Shown: positions 23,165-38,521, numbered from the stretch's first letter. The stretch: 64,000 nucleotides of DNA from Pleodorina starrii (GCA_030267565.1 BRXU01000028.1:1575001-1639000); one strand, 5' to 3'. Notes: a model not told the origin generated them from the sequence alone. A program made the numbers and translations.

Positions 23165-26100
23165 ATCGGGTAGAATCCGCACTGTCACCTCACCGGTCCT
23201 TACACCCCACCTCCCAAGAGTCCGTGAACGCTGCGCCTTCGACAGAGCGAGCGGCAAGTGAGGCGTTGTCGTGAACCCTGTGTCACGACACACTGCGTCT
23301 CGGGCACATCGGGTAGAATCTTGCGGCCTGAGAAACTGCAGTCGGGCTGCAGACTGGTAAAGGTGACTCGAGCTCGAGTTTTTTGGGCAGGTCTGACCGG
23401 GCCTTTCTATCCTAGCCGGGCTTAGGGATACTGCCGTACTTGGATCATAAGCGGCACTCAGCTCCCGCTCAGGCAGTGATCGCCGGAGTAACGGCACTCA
23501 GATCCCGTCTTCCGGAGTAGATTCCACGGCGTTCCCCCATCCTTGACCGAGGAGGGGTTTCCTGGTGTAGATCGTACACTCCAGGCTTTCGACACGCTGT
23601 GTCAATTACGCAGTGTGTCATGACACCTGTACGAAAACCTTGGCGGATCATTTCTAGTCAGTCCCCTTAACCACTCGGGCACGACTGTCTCATGTCGCAG
23701 TCGACAGAATTCGAACCTGTGCGGGAGATCCCAACTGATATCGGGTAAAATCCGCACTGTCACCTCACCGGTCCTTACACCCCACCTCCCAAGAGTCCGT
23801 GAACGCTGCACCTTCGACAGAGCGAGCGGCAAGTGAGGCGTTGTCGTGAACCCTGTGTCACGACACACTGCGTCTCGGGCACATCGGGTAGAATCTTGCG
23901 GCTTGAGAAACTGCAGTCGGGCTGCAGACTGGTAAAGGTGACTCGAGCTCGAGTTTTTTGAGCAGGTCTGACCGGGCCTTTCTATCCTAGCCGGGCTTAG
24001 GGATACTGCCGTACTTGGATCATGAGCGGAACTCAGCTCCCTCTCAGGCAGTGATCGCCGGAGTAACGGCACTCAGATCCCGTCTTCCGGAGTAGATTCC
24101 GCGGCGTTCCCCCATCCTTGACCGAGGAGGGGTTTCCTGGTGTAGATCGTACACTCCAGGCTTTCGACACGCTGTGTCAATTACGCATGACACCTGTACG
24201 AAAGCCTTGGCGGATCATTTCTAGTCAGTCCCCTTAACCACTCGGGCACGATTGCCTCATGTCGCAGTCGACAGGATTCGAACCTGTGCGGGAGATCCCA
24301 ACTGATATCGGGTAAAATCCGCACTGTCACCTCACCGGTCCTTACACCCCACCTCCCAAGAGTCCGTGAACGCTGCACCTTCGACAGAGCGAGCGGCAAG
24401 TGAGGCGTTGTCGTGAACCCTGTGTCACGACACACTGCGTCTCGGGCACATCGGGTAGAATCATGCGGCCTGAGAAACTGCAGTCGGGCTGCAGACTGGT
24501 AAAGGTGACTCGAGCTCGAGTTTTTTGAGCAGGTCTGACCGGGCCTTTCTATCCTAGCCGGGCTTAGGGATACTGCCGTACTTGGATCATGAGCGGAACT
24601 CAGCTCCCTCTCAGGCAGTGATCGCCGGAGTAACGGCACTCAGATCCCGTCTTCCGGAGTAGATTCCGCGGCGTTCCCCCATCCTTGACCGAGGAGGGGT
24701 TTCCTGGTGTAGATCGTACACTCCAGGCTTTCGACACGCTGTGTCAATTACGCATGACACCTGTACGAAAGCCTTGGCGGATCATTTCTAGTCAGTCCCC
24801 TTAACCACTCGGGCACGATTGCCTCATGTCGCAGTCGACAGGATTCGAACCTGTGCGGGAGATCCCAACTGATATCGGGTAGAATCCGCACTGTCACCTC
24901 ACCGGTCCTTACACCCCACCTCCCAAGAGTCCGTGAACGCTGCGCCTTCGACAGAGCGAGCGGCAAGTGAGGTGTTGTCGTGAACCCTGTGTCACGACAC
25001 ACTGCGTCTCGGGCACATCGGGTAGAATCATGCGGCCTGAGAAACTGCAGTCGGGCTGCAGACTGGTAAAGGTGACTCGAGCTGGAGTTTTTTGGGCAGG
25101 CCTGACCGGGCCTTTCTATCCTAGCCGGGCTTAGGGATACTGCCGTACTTGGATCATGAGCGGCACTCAGCTCCCTCTCAGGCAGTGATCGCCGGAGTAA
25201 CGGCACTCAGATCCCGTCTTCCGGAGTAGATTCCGCGGCGTTCCCCCATCCTTGACCGAGGAGGGGTTTCCTGGTGTAGATCGTACACTCCAGGCTTTCG
25301 ACACGCTGTGTCAATTACGCAGTGTGTCATGACACCTGTACGAAAACCTTAGCGGATCATTTCTAGTCAGTCCCCTTAACCACTCGGGCACGACTGCCTC
25401 ATGTCGCAGTCGACAGAATTCGAACCTGTGCGGGAGATCCCAACTGATATCGGGTAGAATCCGCACTGTCACCTCACCGGTCCTTACACCCCACCTCCCA
25501 AGAGTCCGTGAACGCTGCGCCTTCGACAGAGCGAGCGGCAAGTGAGGCGTTGTCGTGAACCCTGTGTCACGACACACTGCGTCTCGGGCACATCGGGTAG
25601 AATCTTGCGGCCTGAGAAACTGCAGTCGGGCTGCAGACTGGTAAAGGTGACTCGAGCTCGAGTTTTTTGGGCAGGTCTGACCGGGCCTTTCTATCCTAGC
25701 CGGGCTTAGGGATACTGCCGTACTTGGATCATAAGCGGCACTCAGCTCCCGCTCAGGCAGTGATCGCCGGAGTAACGGCACTCAGATCCCGTCTTCCGGA
25801 GTAGATTCCGCGGCGTTCCCCCATCCTTGACCGAGGAGGGGTTTCCTGGTGTAGATCGTACACTCCAGGCTTTCGACACGCTGTGTCAATTACGCAGTGT
25901 GTCATGACACCTGTACGAAAACCTTGGCGGATCATTTCTAGTCAGTCCCCTTAACCACTCGGGCACGAATGCCTCATGTCGCAGTCGACAGAATTCGAAC
26001 CTGTGCGGGAGATCCCAACTGATATCGGGTAAAATCCGCACTGTCACCTCACCGGTCCTTACACCCCACCTCCCAAGAGTCCGTGAACGCTGCGCCTTCG

Positions 26101-29100
26101 ACAGAGCGAGCGGCAAGTGAGGCGTTGTCGTGAACCCTGTGTCACGACACACTGCGTCTCGGGCACATCGGGTAGAATCATGCGGCCTGAGAAACTGCAG
26201 TCGGGCTGCAGACTGGTAAAGGTGACTCGAGCTCGAGTTTTTTGGGCAGGCCTCACCGGGCCTTTCTATCCTAGCCGGGCTTAGGGATACTGCCGTACTT
26301 GGATCATGAGCGGAACTCAGCTCCCTCTCAGGCAGTGATCGCCGGAGTAACGGCACTCAGATCCCGTCTTCCGGAGTAGATTCCGCGGCGTTCCCCCATC
26401 CTTGACCGAGGAGGGGTTTCCTGGTGTAGATCGTACACTCCAGGCTTTCGACACGCTGTGTCAATTACGCATGACACCTGTACGAAAGCCTTGGCGGATC
26501 ATTTCTAGTCAGTCCCCTTAACCACTCGGGCACGATTGCCTCATGTCGCAGTCGACAGAATTCGAACCTGTGCGGGAGATCCCAACTGATATCGGGTAAA
26601 ATCCGCACTGTCACCTCACCGGTCCTTACACCCCACCTCCCAAGAGTCCGTGAACGCTGCGCCTTCGACAGAGCGAGCGGCAAGTGAGGCGTTGTCGTGA
26701 ACCCTGTGTCACGACACACTGCGTCTCGGGCACATCGGGTAGAATCTTGCGGCCTGAGAAACTGCAGTCGGGCTGCAGACTGGTAAAGGTGACTCGAGCT
26801 CGAGTTTTTTGGGCAGGTCTGACCGGGCCTTTCTATCCTAGCCGGGCTTAGGGATACTGCCGTACTTGGATCATAAGCGGCACTCAGCTCCCGCTCAGGC
26901 AGTGATCGCCGGAGTAACGGCACTCAGATCCCGTCTTCCGGAGTAGATTCCGCGGCGTTCCCCCATCCTTGACCGAGGAGGGGTTTCCTGGTGTAGATCG
27001 TACACTCCAGGCTTTCGACACGCTGTGTCAATTACGCAGTGTGTCATGACACCTGTACGAAAGCCTTGGCGGATCATTTCTAGTCAGTCCCCTTAACCAC
27101 TCGGGCACGATTGCCTCATGTCGCAGTCGACAGGATTCGAACCTGTGCGGGAGATCCCAACTGATATCGGGTAGAATCCGCACTTTCACCTCGCCGGTCC
27201 TTACACCCCACCTCCCAAGAGTCCGTGAACGCTGCGCCTTCGACAGAGCGAGCGGCAAGTGAGGTGTTGTCGTGAACCCTGTGTCACGACACACTGCGTC
27301 TCGGGCACATCGGGTAGAATCATGCGGCCTGAGAAACTGCAGTCGGGCTGCAGACTGGTAAAGGTGACTCGAGCTCGAGTTTTTTGGGCAGGCCTCACCG
27401 GGCCTTTCTATCCTAGCCGGGCTTAGGGATACTGCCGTACTTGGATCATGAGCGGAACTCAGCTCCCTCTCAGGCAGTGATCGCCGGAGTAACGGCACTC
27501 AGATCCCGTCTTCCGGAGTAGATTCCGCGGCGTTCCCCCATCCTTGACCGAGGAGGGGTTTCCTGGTGTAGATCGTACACTCCAGGCTTTCGACACGCTG
27601 TGTCAATTACGCATGACACCTGTACGAAAGCCTTGGCGGATCATTTCTAGTCAGTCCCCTTAACCACTCGGGCACGATTGCCTCATGTCGCAGTCGACAG
27701 GATTCGAACCTGTGCGGGAGATCCCAACTGATATCGGGTAGAATCCGCACTGTCACCTCACCGGTCCTTACACCCCACCTCCCAAGAGTCCGTGAACGCT
27801 GCGCCTTCGACAGAGCGAGCGGCAAGTGAGGCGTTGTCGTGAACCCTGTGTCACGACACACTGCGTCTCGGGCACATCGGGTAGAATCTTGCGGCCTGAG
27901 AAACTGCAGTCGGGCTGCAGACTGGTAAAGGTGACTCGAGCTGGAGTTTTTTGGGCAGGTCTGACCGGGCCTTTCTATCCTAGCCGGGCTTAGGGATACT
28001 GCCGTACTTGGATCATAAGCGGCACTCAGCTCCCGCTCAGGCAGTGATCGCCGGAGTAACGGCACTCAGATCCCGTCTTCCGGAGTAGATTCCGCGGCGT
28101 TCCCCCATCCTTGACCGAGGAGGGGTTTCCTGGTGTAGATCGTACACTCCAGGCTTTCGACACGCTGTGTCAATTACGCAGTGTGTCATGACACCTGTAC
28201 GAAAACCTTAGCGGATCATTTCTAGTCAGTCCCCTTAACCACTCGGGCACGACTGCCTCATGTCGCAGTCGACAGAATTCGAACCTGTGCGGGAGATCCC
28301 AACTGATATCGGGTAGAATCCGCACTGTCACCTCACCGGTCCTTACACCCCACCTCCCAAGAGTCCGTGAACGCTGCGCCTTCGACAGAGCGAGCGGCAA
28401 GTGAGGTGTTGTCGTGAACCCTGTGTCACGACACACTGCGTCTCGGGCACATCGGGTAGAATCATGCGGCCTGAGAAACTGCAGTCGGGCTGCAGACTGG
28501 TAAAGGTGACTCGAGCTCGAGTTTTTTGGGCAGGCCTCACCGGGCCTTTCTATCCTAGCCGGGCTTAGGGATACTGCCGTACTTGGATCATGAGCGGAAC
28601 TCAGCTCCCTCTCAGGCAGTGATCGCCGGAGTAACGGCACTCAGATCCCGTCTTCCGGAGTAGATTCCGCGGTGTTCCCCCATCCTTGACCGAGGAGGGG
28701 TTTCCTGGTGTAGATCGTACACTCCAGGCTTTCGACACGCTGTGTCAATTACGCATGACACCTGTACGAAAGCCTTGGCGGATCATTTCTAGTCAGTCCC
28801 CTTAACCACTCGGGCACGATTGCCTCATGTCGCAGTCGACAGGATTCGAACCTGTGCGGGAGATCCCAACTGATATCGGGTAGAATCCGCACTGTCACCT
28901 CACCGGTCCTTACACCCCACCTCCCAAGAGTCCGTGAACGCTGCGCCTTCGACAGAGCGAGCGGCAAGTGAGGCGTTGTCGTGAACCCTGTGTCACGACA
29001 CACTGCGTCTCGGGCACATCGGGTAGAATCTTGCGGCCTGAGAAACTGCAGTCGGGCTGCAGACTGGTAAAGGTGACTCGAGCTCGAGTTTTTTGGGCAG

Positions 29101-32100
29101 GTCTGACCGGGCCTTTCTATCCTAGCCGGGCTTAGGGATACTGCCGTACTTGGATCATAAGCGGCACTCAGCTCCCGCTCAGGCAGTGATCGCCGGAGTA
29201 ACGGCACTCAGATCCCGTCTTCCGGAGTAGATTCCGCGGCGTTCCCCCATCCTTGACCGAGGAGGGGTTTCCTGGTGTAGATCGTACACTCCAGGCTTTC
29301 GACACGCTGTGTCAATTACGCAGTGTGTCATGACACCTGTACGAAAACCTTAGCGGATCATTTCTAGTCAGTCCCCTTAACCACTCGGGCACGACTGCCT
29401 CATGTCGCAGTCGACAGAATTCGAACCTGTGCGGGAGATCCCAACTGATATCGGGTAAAATCCGCACTGTCACCTCACCGGTCCTTACACCCCACCTCCC
29501 AAGAGTCCGTGAACGCTGCGCCTTCGACAGAGCGAGCGGCAAGTGAGGTGTTGTCGTGAACCCTGTGTCACGACACACTGCGTCTCGGGCACATCGGGTA
29601 GAATCATGCGGCCTGAGAAACTGCAGTCGGGCTGCAGACTGGTAAAGGTGACTCGAGCTGGAGTTTTTTGGGCAGGCCTCACCGGGCCTTTCTATCCTAG
29701 CCGGGCTTAGGGATACTGCCGTACTTGGATCATGAGCGGCACTCAGCTCCCTCTCAGGCAGTGATCGCCGGAGTAACGGCACTCAGATCCCGTCTTCCGG
29801 AGTAGATTCCGCGGTGTTCCCCCATCCTTGACCGAGGAGGGGTTTCCTGGTGTAGATCGTACACTCCAGGCTTTCGACACGCTGTGTCAATTACGCATGA
29901 CACCTGTACGAAAGCCTTGGCGGATCATTTCTAGTCAGTCCCCTTAACCACTCGGGCACGATTGCCTCATGTCGCAGTCGACAGGATTCGAACCTGTGCG
30001 GGAGATCCCAACTGATATCGGGTAGAATCCGCACTGTCACCTCACCGGTCCTTACACCCCACCTCCCAAGAGTCCGTGAACGCTGCGCCTTCGACAGAGC
30101 GAGCGGCAAGTGAGGCGTTGTCGTGAACCCTGTGTCACGACACACTGCGTCTCGGGCACATCGGGTAGAATCTTGCGGCCTGAGAAACTGCAGTCGGGCT
30201 GCAGACTGGTAAAGGTGACTCGAGCTCGAGTTTTTTGGGCAGGTCTGACCGGGCCTTTCTATCCTAGCCGGGCTTAGGGATACTGCCGTACTTGGATCAT
30301 AAGCGGCACTCAGCTCCCGCTCAGGCAGTGATCGCCGGAGTAACGGCACTCAGATCCCGTCTTCCAGAGTAGATTCCGCGGCGTTCCCCCATCCTTGACC
30401 GAGGAGGGGTTTCCTGGTGTAGATCGTACACTCCAGGCTTTCGACACGCTGTGTCAATTACGCAGTGTGTCATGACACCTGTACGAAAACCTTAGCGGAT
30501 CATTTCTAGTCAGTCCCCTTAACCACTCGGGCACGACTGCCTCATGTCGCAGTCGACAGAATTCGAACCTGTGCGGGAGATCCCAACTGATATCGGGTAA
30601 AATCCGCACTGTCACCTCACCGGTCCTTACACCCCACCTCCCAAGAGTCCGTGAACGCTGCGCCTTCGACAGAGCGAGCGGCAAGTGAGGTGTTGTCGTG
30701 AACCCTGTGTCACGACACACTGCGTCTCGGGCACATCGGGTAGAATCATGCGGCCTGAGAAACTGCAGTCGGGCTGCAGACTGGTAAAGGTGACTCGAGC
30801 TCGAGTTTTTTGGGCAGGCCTCACCGGGCCTTTCTATCCTAGCCGGGCTTAGGGATACTGCCGTACTTGGATCATGAGCGGAACTCAGCTCCCTCTCAGG
30901 CAGTGATCGCCGGAGTAACGGCACTCAGATCCCGTCTTCCGGAGTAGATTCCGCGGTGTTCCCCCATCCTTGACCGAGGAGGGGTTTCCTGGTGTAGATC
31001 GTACACTCCAGGCTTTCGACACGCTGTGTCAATTACGCATGACACCTGTACGAAAGCCTTGGCGGATCATTTCTAGTCAGTCCCCTTAACCACTCGGGCA
31101 CGATTGCCTCATGTCACAGTCGACAGGATTCGAACCTGTGCGGGACATCCCAACTGATATCGGGTAGAATCCGCACTGTCACCTCACCGGTCCTTACACC
31201 CCACCTCCCAAGAGTCCGTGAACGCTGCGCCTTCGACAGAGCGAGCGGCAAGTGAGGCGTTGTCGTGAACCCTGTGTCACGACACACTGCGTCTCGGGCA
31301 CATCGGGTAGAATCTTGCGGCCTGAGAAACTGCAGTCGGGCTGCAGACTGGTAAAGGTGACTCGAGCTCGAGTTTTTTGGGCAGGTCTGACCGGGCCTTT
31401 CTATCCTAGCCGGGCTTAGGGATACTGCCGTACTTGGATCATAAGCGGCACTCAGCTCCCGCTCAGGCAGTGATCGCCGGAGTAACGGCACTCAGATCCC
31501 GTCTTCCGGAGTAGATTCCGCGGCGTTCCCCCATCCTTGACCGAGGAGGGGTTTCCTGGTGTAGATCGTACACTCCAGGCTTTCGACACGCTGTGTCAAT
31601 TACGCAGTGTGTCATGACACCTGTACGAAAACCTTAGCGGATCATTTCTAGTCAGTCCCCTTAACCACTCGGGCACGACTGCCTCATGTCGCAGTCGACA
31701 GAATTCGAACCTGTGCGGGAGATCCCAACTGATATCGGGTAAAATCCGCACTGTCACCTCACCGGTCCTTACACCCCACCTCCCAAGAGTCCGTGAACGC
31801 TGCGCCTTCGACAGAGCGAGCGGCAAGTGAGGTGTTGTCGTGAACCCTGTGTCACGACACACTGCGTCTCGGGCACATCGGGTAGAATCATGCGGCCTGA
31901 GAAACTGCAGTCGGGCTGCAGACTGGTAAAGGTGACTCGAGCTGGAGTTTTTTGGGCAGGCCTGACCGGGCCTTTCTATCCTAGCCGGGCTTAGGGATAC
32001 TGCCGTACTTGGATCATGAGCGGCACTCAGCTCCCTCTCAGGCAGTGATCGCCGGAGTAACGGCACTCAGATCCCGTCTTCCGGAGTAGATTCCGCGGCG

Positions 32101-33937
32101 TTCCCCCATCCTTGACCGAGGAGGGGTTTCCTGGTGTAGATCGTACACTCCAGGCTTTCGACACGCTGTGTCAATTACGCATGACACCTGTACGAAAGCC
32201 TTGGCGGATCATTTCTAGTCAGTCCCCTTAACCACTCGGGCACGATTGCCTCATGTCGCAGTCGACAGGATTCGAACCTGTGCGGGAGATCCCAACTGAT
32301 ATCGGGTAGAATCCGCACTGTCACCTCACCGGTCCTTACACCCCACCTCCCAAGAGTCCGTGAACGCTGCGCCTTCGACAGAGCGAGCGGCAAGTGAGGC
32401 GTTGTCGTGAACCCTGTGTCACGACACACTGCGTCTCGGGCACATCGGGTAGAATCTTGCGGCCTGAGAAACTGCAGTCGGGCTGCAGACTGGTAAAGGT
32501 GACTCGAGCTCGAGTTTTTTGGGCAGGTCTGACCGGGCCTTTCTATCCTAGCCGGGCTTAGGGATACTGCCGTACTTGGATCATAAGCGGCACTCAGCTC
32601 CCGCTCAGGCAGTGATCGCCGGAGTAACGGCACTCAGATCCCGTCTTCCGGAGTAGATTCCGCGGCGTTCCCCCATCCTTGACCGAGGAGGGGTTTCCTG
32701 GTGTAGATCGTACACTCCAGGCTTTCGACACGCTGTGTCAATTACGCAGTGTGTCATGACACCTGTACGAAAACCTTAGCGGATCATTTCTAGTCAGTCC
32801 CCTTAACCACTCGGGCACGACTGCCTCATGTCGCAGTCGACAGAATTCGAACCTGTGCGGGAGATCCCAACTGATATCGGGTAGAATCCGCACTGTCACC
32901 TCACCGGTCCTTACACCCCACCTCCCAAGAGTCCGTGAACGCTGCGCCTTCGACAGAGCGAGCGGCAAGTGAGGTGTTGTCGTGAACCCTGTGTCACGAC
33001 ACACTGCGTCTCGGGCACATCGGGTAGAATCATGCGGCCTGAGAAACTGCAGTCGGGCTGCAGACTGGTAAAGGTGACTCGAGCTCGAGTTTTTTGGGCA
33101 GGTCTGACCGGGCCTTTCTATCCTAGCCGGGCTTAGGTATACTGCCGTACTTGGATCATGAGCGGCACTCAGCTCCCTCTCAGGCAGTGATCGCCGGAGT
33201 AACGGCACTCAGATCCCGTCTTCCGGAGTAGATTCCGTGGCGTTCCCCCATCCTTGACCGAGGAGGGGTTTCCTGGTGTAGATCGTACACTCCAGGCTTT
33301 CGACACGCTGTGTCAATTACGCAGTGTGTTATGACACCTGTACGAAAACCTTGGCGGATCATTTCTAGTCAGTCCCCTTAACCACTCGGGCACGACTGCC
33401 TCATGTCGCAGTCGACAGGATTCGAACCTGTGCGGGAGATCCCAACTGATATCGGGTAAAATCCGCACTGTCACCTCACCGGTCCTTACACCCCACCTCC
33501 CAAGAGTCCGTGAACGCTGCGCCTTCGACAGAGCGAGCGGCAAGTGAGGTGTTGTCGTGAACCCTGTGTCACGACACACTGCGTCTCGGGCACATCGGGT
33601 AGAATCTTGTGGCCTGAGAAACTGCAGTCGGGCTGCAGACTGGTAAAGGTGACTCGAGCTCGAGTTTTTTGGGCAGGCCTGACCGGGCCTTTCTATCCTA
33701 GCCGGGCTTAGGGATACTGCCGTACTTGGATCATGAGCGGCACTCAGCTCCCTCTCAGGCAGTGATCGCCGGAGTAACGGCACTCAGATCCCGTCTTCCG
33801 GAGTAGATTCCGCGGCGTTCCCCCATCCTTGACCGAGGAGGGGTTTCCTGGTGTAGATCGTACACTCCAGGCTTTCGACACGCTGTGTCAATTACGCAGT
33901 GTGTCATGACGCCTGTACGAAAACCTTGGCGGATCAT

Positions 33938-34025
33938 TTCGAGTCAGTCCCCTTAACCACTCGGGCACGAATGCCTCATGTCGCAGTCGACAGGATTCGA
34001 ACCTGTGCGGGAGATCCCAACTGAT
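33938..34025 (-). ncRNA. Permuted tRNA-Ser locus with anticodon CGA
   Basis: Anticodon bases at 33941-33939 read CGA instead of AGA. T stem perfect and T4 present; the acceptor fourth pair is mismatched (GCATTCG). Confidence 0.5.
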
Positions 34026-37000
34026 ATCGGGTAAAATCCGCACTGTCACCTCACCGGTCCTTACACCCCACCTCCCAAGAGTCCGTGAACGCTGCGCCTT
34101 CGACAGAGCGAGCGGCAAGTGAGGTGTTGTCGTGAACCCTGTGTCACGACACACTGCGTCTCGGGCACATCGGGTAGAATCATGCGGCCTGAGAAACTGC
34201 AGTCGGGCTGCAGACTGGTAAAGGTGACTCGAGCTCGAGTTTTTTGGGCAGGCCTCACCGGGCCTTTCTATCCTAGCCGGGCTTAGGTATACTGCCGTAC
34301 TTGGATCATGAGCGGAACTCAGCTCCCTCTCAGGCAGTGATCGCCGGAGTAACGGCACTCAGATCCCGTCTTCCGGAGTAGATTCCGCGGCGTTCCCCCA
34401 TCCTTGACCGAGGAGGGGTTTCCTGGTGTAGATTGTACACTCCAGGCTTTCGACACGCTGTGTCAATTACGCATGACACCTGTACGAAAGCCTTGGCGGA
34501 TCATTTCTAGTCAGTCCCCTTAACCACTCGGGCACGAATGCCTCATGTCGCAGTCGACAGGATTCGAACCTGTGCGGGAGATCCCAACTGATATCGGGTA
34601 AAATCCGCACTGTCACCTCACCGGTCCTTACACCCCACCTCCCAAGAGTCCGTGAACGCTGCGCCTTCGACAGAGCGAGCGGCAAGTGAGGTGTTGTCGT
34701 GAACCCTGTGTCACGACACACTGCGTCTCGGGCACATCGGGTAGAATCTTGTGGCCTGAGAAACTGCAGTCGGGCTGCAGACTGGTAAAGGTGACTCGAG
34801 CTCGAGTTTTTTGGGCAGGCCTGACCGGGCCTTTCTATCCTTGCCGGGCTTAGGGATACTGCCGTACTTGGATCATGAGCGGCACTCAGCTCCCTCTCAG
34901 GCAGTGATCGCCGGAGTAACGGCACTCAGATCCCGTCTTCCGGAGTAGATTCCGCGGCGTTCCCCCATCCTTGACCGAGGAGGGGTTTCCTGGTGTAGAT
35001 CGTACACTCCAGGCTTTCGACACGCTGTGTCAATTACGCAGTGTGTCATGACGCCTGTACGAAAACCTTGGCGGATCATTTCTAGTCAGTCCCCTTAACC
35101 ACTCGGGCACGAATGCCTCATGTCGCAGTCGACAGGATTCGAACCTGTGCGGGAGATCCCAACTGATATCGGGTAGAATCCGCACTGTCACCCCACCGGT
35201 CCTTACACCCCACCTCCCAAGAGTCCGTGAACGCTGCGCCTTCGACAGAGCGAGCGGCAAGTGAGGTGTTGTCGTGAACCCTGTGTCACGACACACTGCG
35301 TCTCGGGCACATCGGGTAGAATCTTGTGGCCTGAGAAACTGCAGTCGGGCTGCAGACTGGTAAAGGTGACTCGAGCTCGAGTTTTTTGGGCAGGTCTGAC
35401 CGGGCCTTTCTATCCTAGCCGGGCTTAGGTATACTGCCGTACTTGGATCATGAGCGGCACTCAGCTCCCTCTCAGGCAGTGATCGCCGGAGTAACGGCAC
35501 TCAGATCCCGTCTTCCGGAGTAGATTCCGCGGCGTTCCCCCATCCTTGACCGAGGAGGGGTTTCCTGGTGTAGATCGTACACTCCAGGCTTTCGACACGC
35601 TGTGTCAATTACGCAGTGTGTTATGACACCTGTACGAAAACCTTGGCGGATCATTTCTAGTCAGTCCCCTTAACCACTCGGGCACGACTGCCTCATGTCG
35701 CAGTCGACAGGATTCGAACCTGTGCGGGAGATCCCAACTGATATCGGGTAAAATCCGCACTGTCACCTCACCGGTCCTTACACCCCACCTCCCAAGAGTC
35801 CGTGAACGCTGCGCCTTCGACAGAGCGAGCGGCAAGTGAGGTGTTGTCGTGAACCCTGTGTCACGACACACTGCGTCTCGGGCACATCGGGTAGAATCTT
35901 GTGGCCTGAGAAACTGCAGTCGGGCTGCAGACTGGTAAAGGTGACTCGAGCTCGAGTTTTTTGGGCAGGTCTGACCGGGCCTTTCTATCCTAGCCGGGCT
36001 TAGGTATACTGCCGTACTTGGATCATGAGCGGCACTCAGCTCCCGCTCAGGCAGTGATCGCCGGAGTAACGGCACTCAGATCCCGTCTTCCGGAGTAGAT
36101 TCCGCGGCGTTCCCCCATCCTTGACCGAGGAGGGGTTTCCTGGTGTAGATCGTACACTCCAGGCTTTCGACACGCTGTGTCAATTACGCAGTGTGTCATG
36201 ACACCTGTACGAAAACCTTGGCGGATCATTTCTAGTCAGTCCCCTTAACCACTCGGGCACGACTGCCTCATGTCGCAGTCGACAGAATTCGAACCTGTGC
36301 GGGAGATCCCAACTGATATCGGGTAAAATCCGCACTGTCACCTCACCGGTCCTTACACCCCACCTCCCAAGAGTCCGTGAACGCTGCGCCTTCGACAGAG
36401 CGAGCGGCAAGTGAGGTGTTGTTGTGAACCCTGTGTCACGACACACTGCGTCTCGGGCACATCGGGTAGAATCATGCGGCCTGAGAAACTGCAGTCGGGC
36501 TGCAGACTGGTAAAGGTGACTCGAGCTGGAGTTTTTTGGGCAGGCCTCACCGGGCCTTTCTATCCTAGCCGGGCTTAGGGATACTGCCGTACTTGGATCA
36601 TGAGCGGCACTCAGCTCCCTCTCAGGCAGTGATCGCCGGAGTAACGGCACTCAGATCCCGTCTTCCGGAGTAGATTCCGTGGCGTTCCCCCATCCTTGAC
36701 CGAGGAGGGGTTTCCTGGTGTAGATCGTACACTCCAGGCTTTCGACACGCTGTGTCAATTACGCATGACACCTGTACGAAAGCCTTGGCGGATCATTTCT
36801 AGTCAGTCCCCTTAACCACTCGGGCACGACTGCCTCATGTCGCAGTCGACAGGATTCGAACCTGTGCGGGAGATCCCAACTGATATCGGGTAGAATCCGC
36901 ACTGTCACCTCACCGGTCCTTACACCCCACCTCCCAAGAGTCCGTGAACGCTGCGCCTTCGACAGAGCGAGCGGCAAGTGAGGCGTTGTCGTGAACCCTG

Positions 37001-38503
37001 TGTCACGACACACTGCGTCTCGGGCACATCGGGTAGAATCTTGCGGCCTGAGAAACTGCAGTCGGGCTGCAGACTGGTAAAGGTGACTCGAGCTCGAGTT
37101 TTTTGGGCAGGTCTGACCGGGCCTTTCTATCCTAGCCGGGCTTAGGGATACTGCCGTACTTGGATCATGAGCGGCACTCAGCTCCCGCTCAGGCAGTGAT
37201 CGCCGGAGTAACGGCACTCAGATCCCGTCTTCCGGAGTAGATTCCGCGGCGTTCCCCCATCCTTGACCGAGGAGGGGTTTCCTGGTGTAGATCGTACACT
37301 CCAGGCTTTCGACACGCTGTGTCAATTACGCAGTGTGTCATGACACCTGTACGAAAACCTTGGCGGATCATTTCTAGTCAGTCCCCTTAACCACTCGGGC
37401 ACGACTGCCTCATGTCGCAGTCGACAGGATTCGAACCTGTGCGGGAGATCCCAACTGATATCGGGTAAAATCCGCACTGTCACCTCACCGGTCCTTACAC
37501 CCCACCTCCCAAGAGTCCGTGAACGCTGCGCCTTCGACAGAGCGAGCGGCAAGTGAGGTGTTGTCGTGAACCCTGTGTCACGACACACTGCGTCTCGGGC
37601 ACATCGGGTAGAATCTTGTGGCCTGAGAAACTGCAGTCGGGCTGCAGACTGGTAAAGGTGACTCGAGCTCGAGTTTTTTGGGCAGGTCTGACCGGGCCTT
37701 TCTATCCTAGCCGGGCTTAGGTATACTGCCGTACTTGGATCATGAGCGGCACTCAGCTCCCGCTCAGGCAGTGATCGCCGGAGTAACGGCACTCAGATCC
37801 CGTCTTCCGGAGTAGATTCCGCGGCGTTCCCCCATCCTTGACCGAGGAGGGGTTTCCTGGTGTAGATCGTACACTCCAGGCTTTCGACACGCTGTGTCAA
37901 TTACGCAGTGTGTCATGACACCTGTACGAAAACCTTGGCGGATCATTTCTAGTCAGTCCCCTTAACCACTCGGGCACGACTGCCTCATGTCGCAGTCGAC
38001 AGAATTCGAACCTGTGCGGGAGATCCCAACTGATATCGGGTAAAATCCGCACTGTCACCTCACCGGTCCTTACACCCCACCTCCCAAGAGTCCGTGAACG
38101 CTGCGCCTTCGACAGAGCGAGCGGCAAGTGAGGTGTTGTCGTGAACCCTGTGTCACGACACACTGCGTCTCGGGCACATCGGGTAGAATCATGCAGCCTG
38201 AGAAACTGCAGTCGGGCTGCAGACTGGTAAAGGTGACTCGAGCTCGAGTTTTTTGGGCAGGCCTGACCGGGCCTTTCTATCCTAGCCGGGCTTAGGGATA
38301 CTGCCGTACTTGGATCATGAGCGGCACTCAGCTCCCTCTCAGGCAGTGATCGCCGGAGTAACGGCACTCAGATCCCGTCTTCCGGAGTAGATTCCGCGGC
38401 GTTCCCCCATCCTTGACCGAGGAGGGGTTTCCTGGTGTAGATCGTACACTCCAGGCTTTCGACACGCTGTGTCAATTACGCAGTGTGTCATGACACCTGT
38501 ACG

Positions 38504-38507
38504 AAAA
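38504..38507 (-). terminator. T4 pol III terminator after the 5' tRNA half
   Basis: TTTT (minus strand) begins 14 nt beyond the 5' half. It is present in nearly all 575-bp units at this place and altered to CTTT in most 567-bp units. It would stop a pol III transcript of the permuted order just after the splice-competent stem, and would cut short any transcript of a 487-nt intron. Confidence 0.55.
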
Positions 38508-38521
38508 CCTTGGCGGATCAT

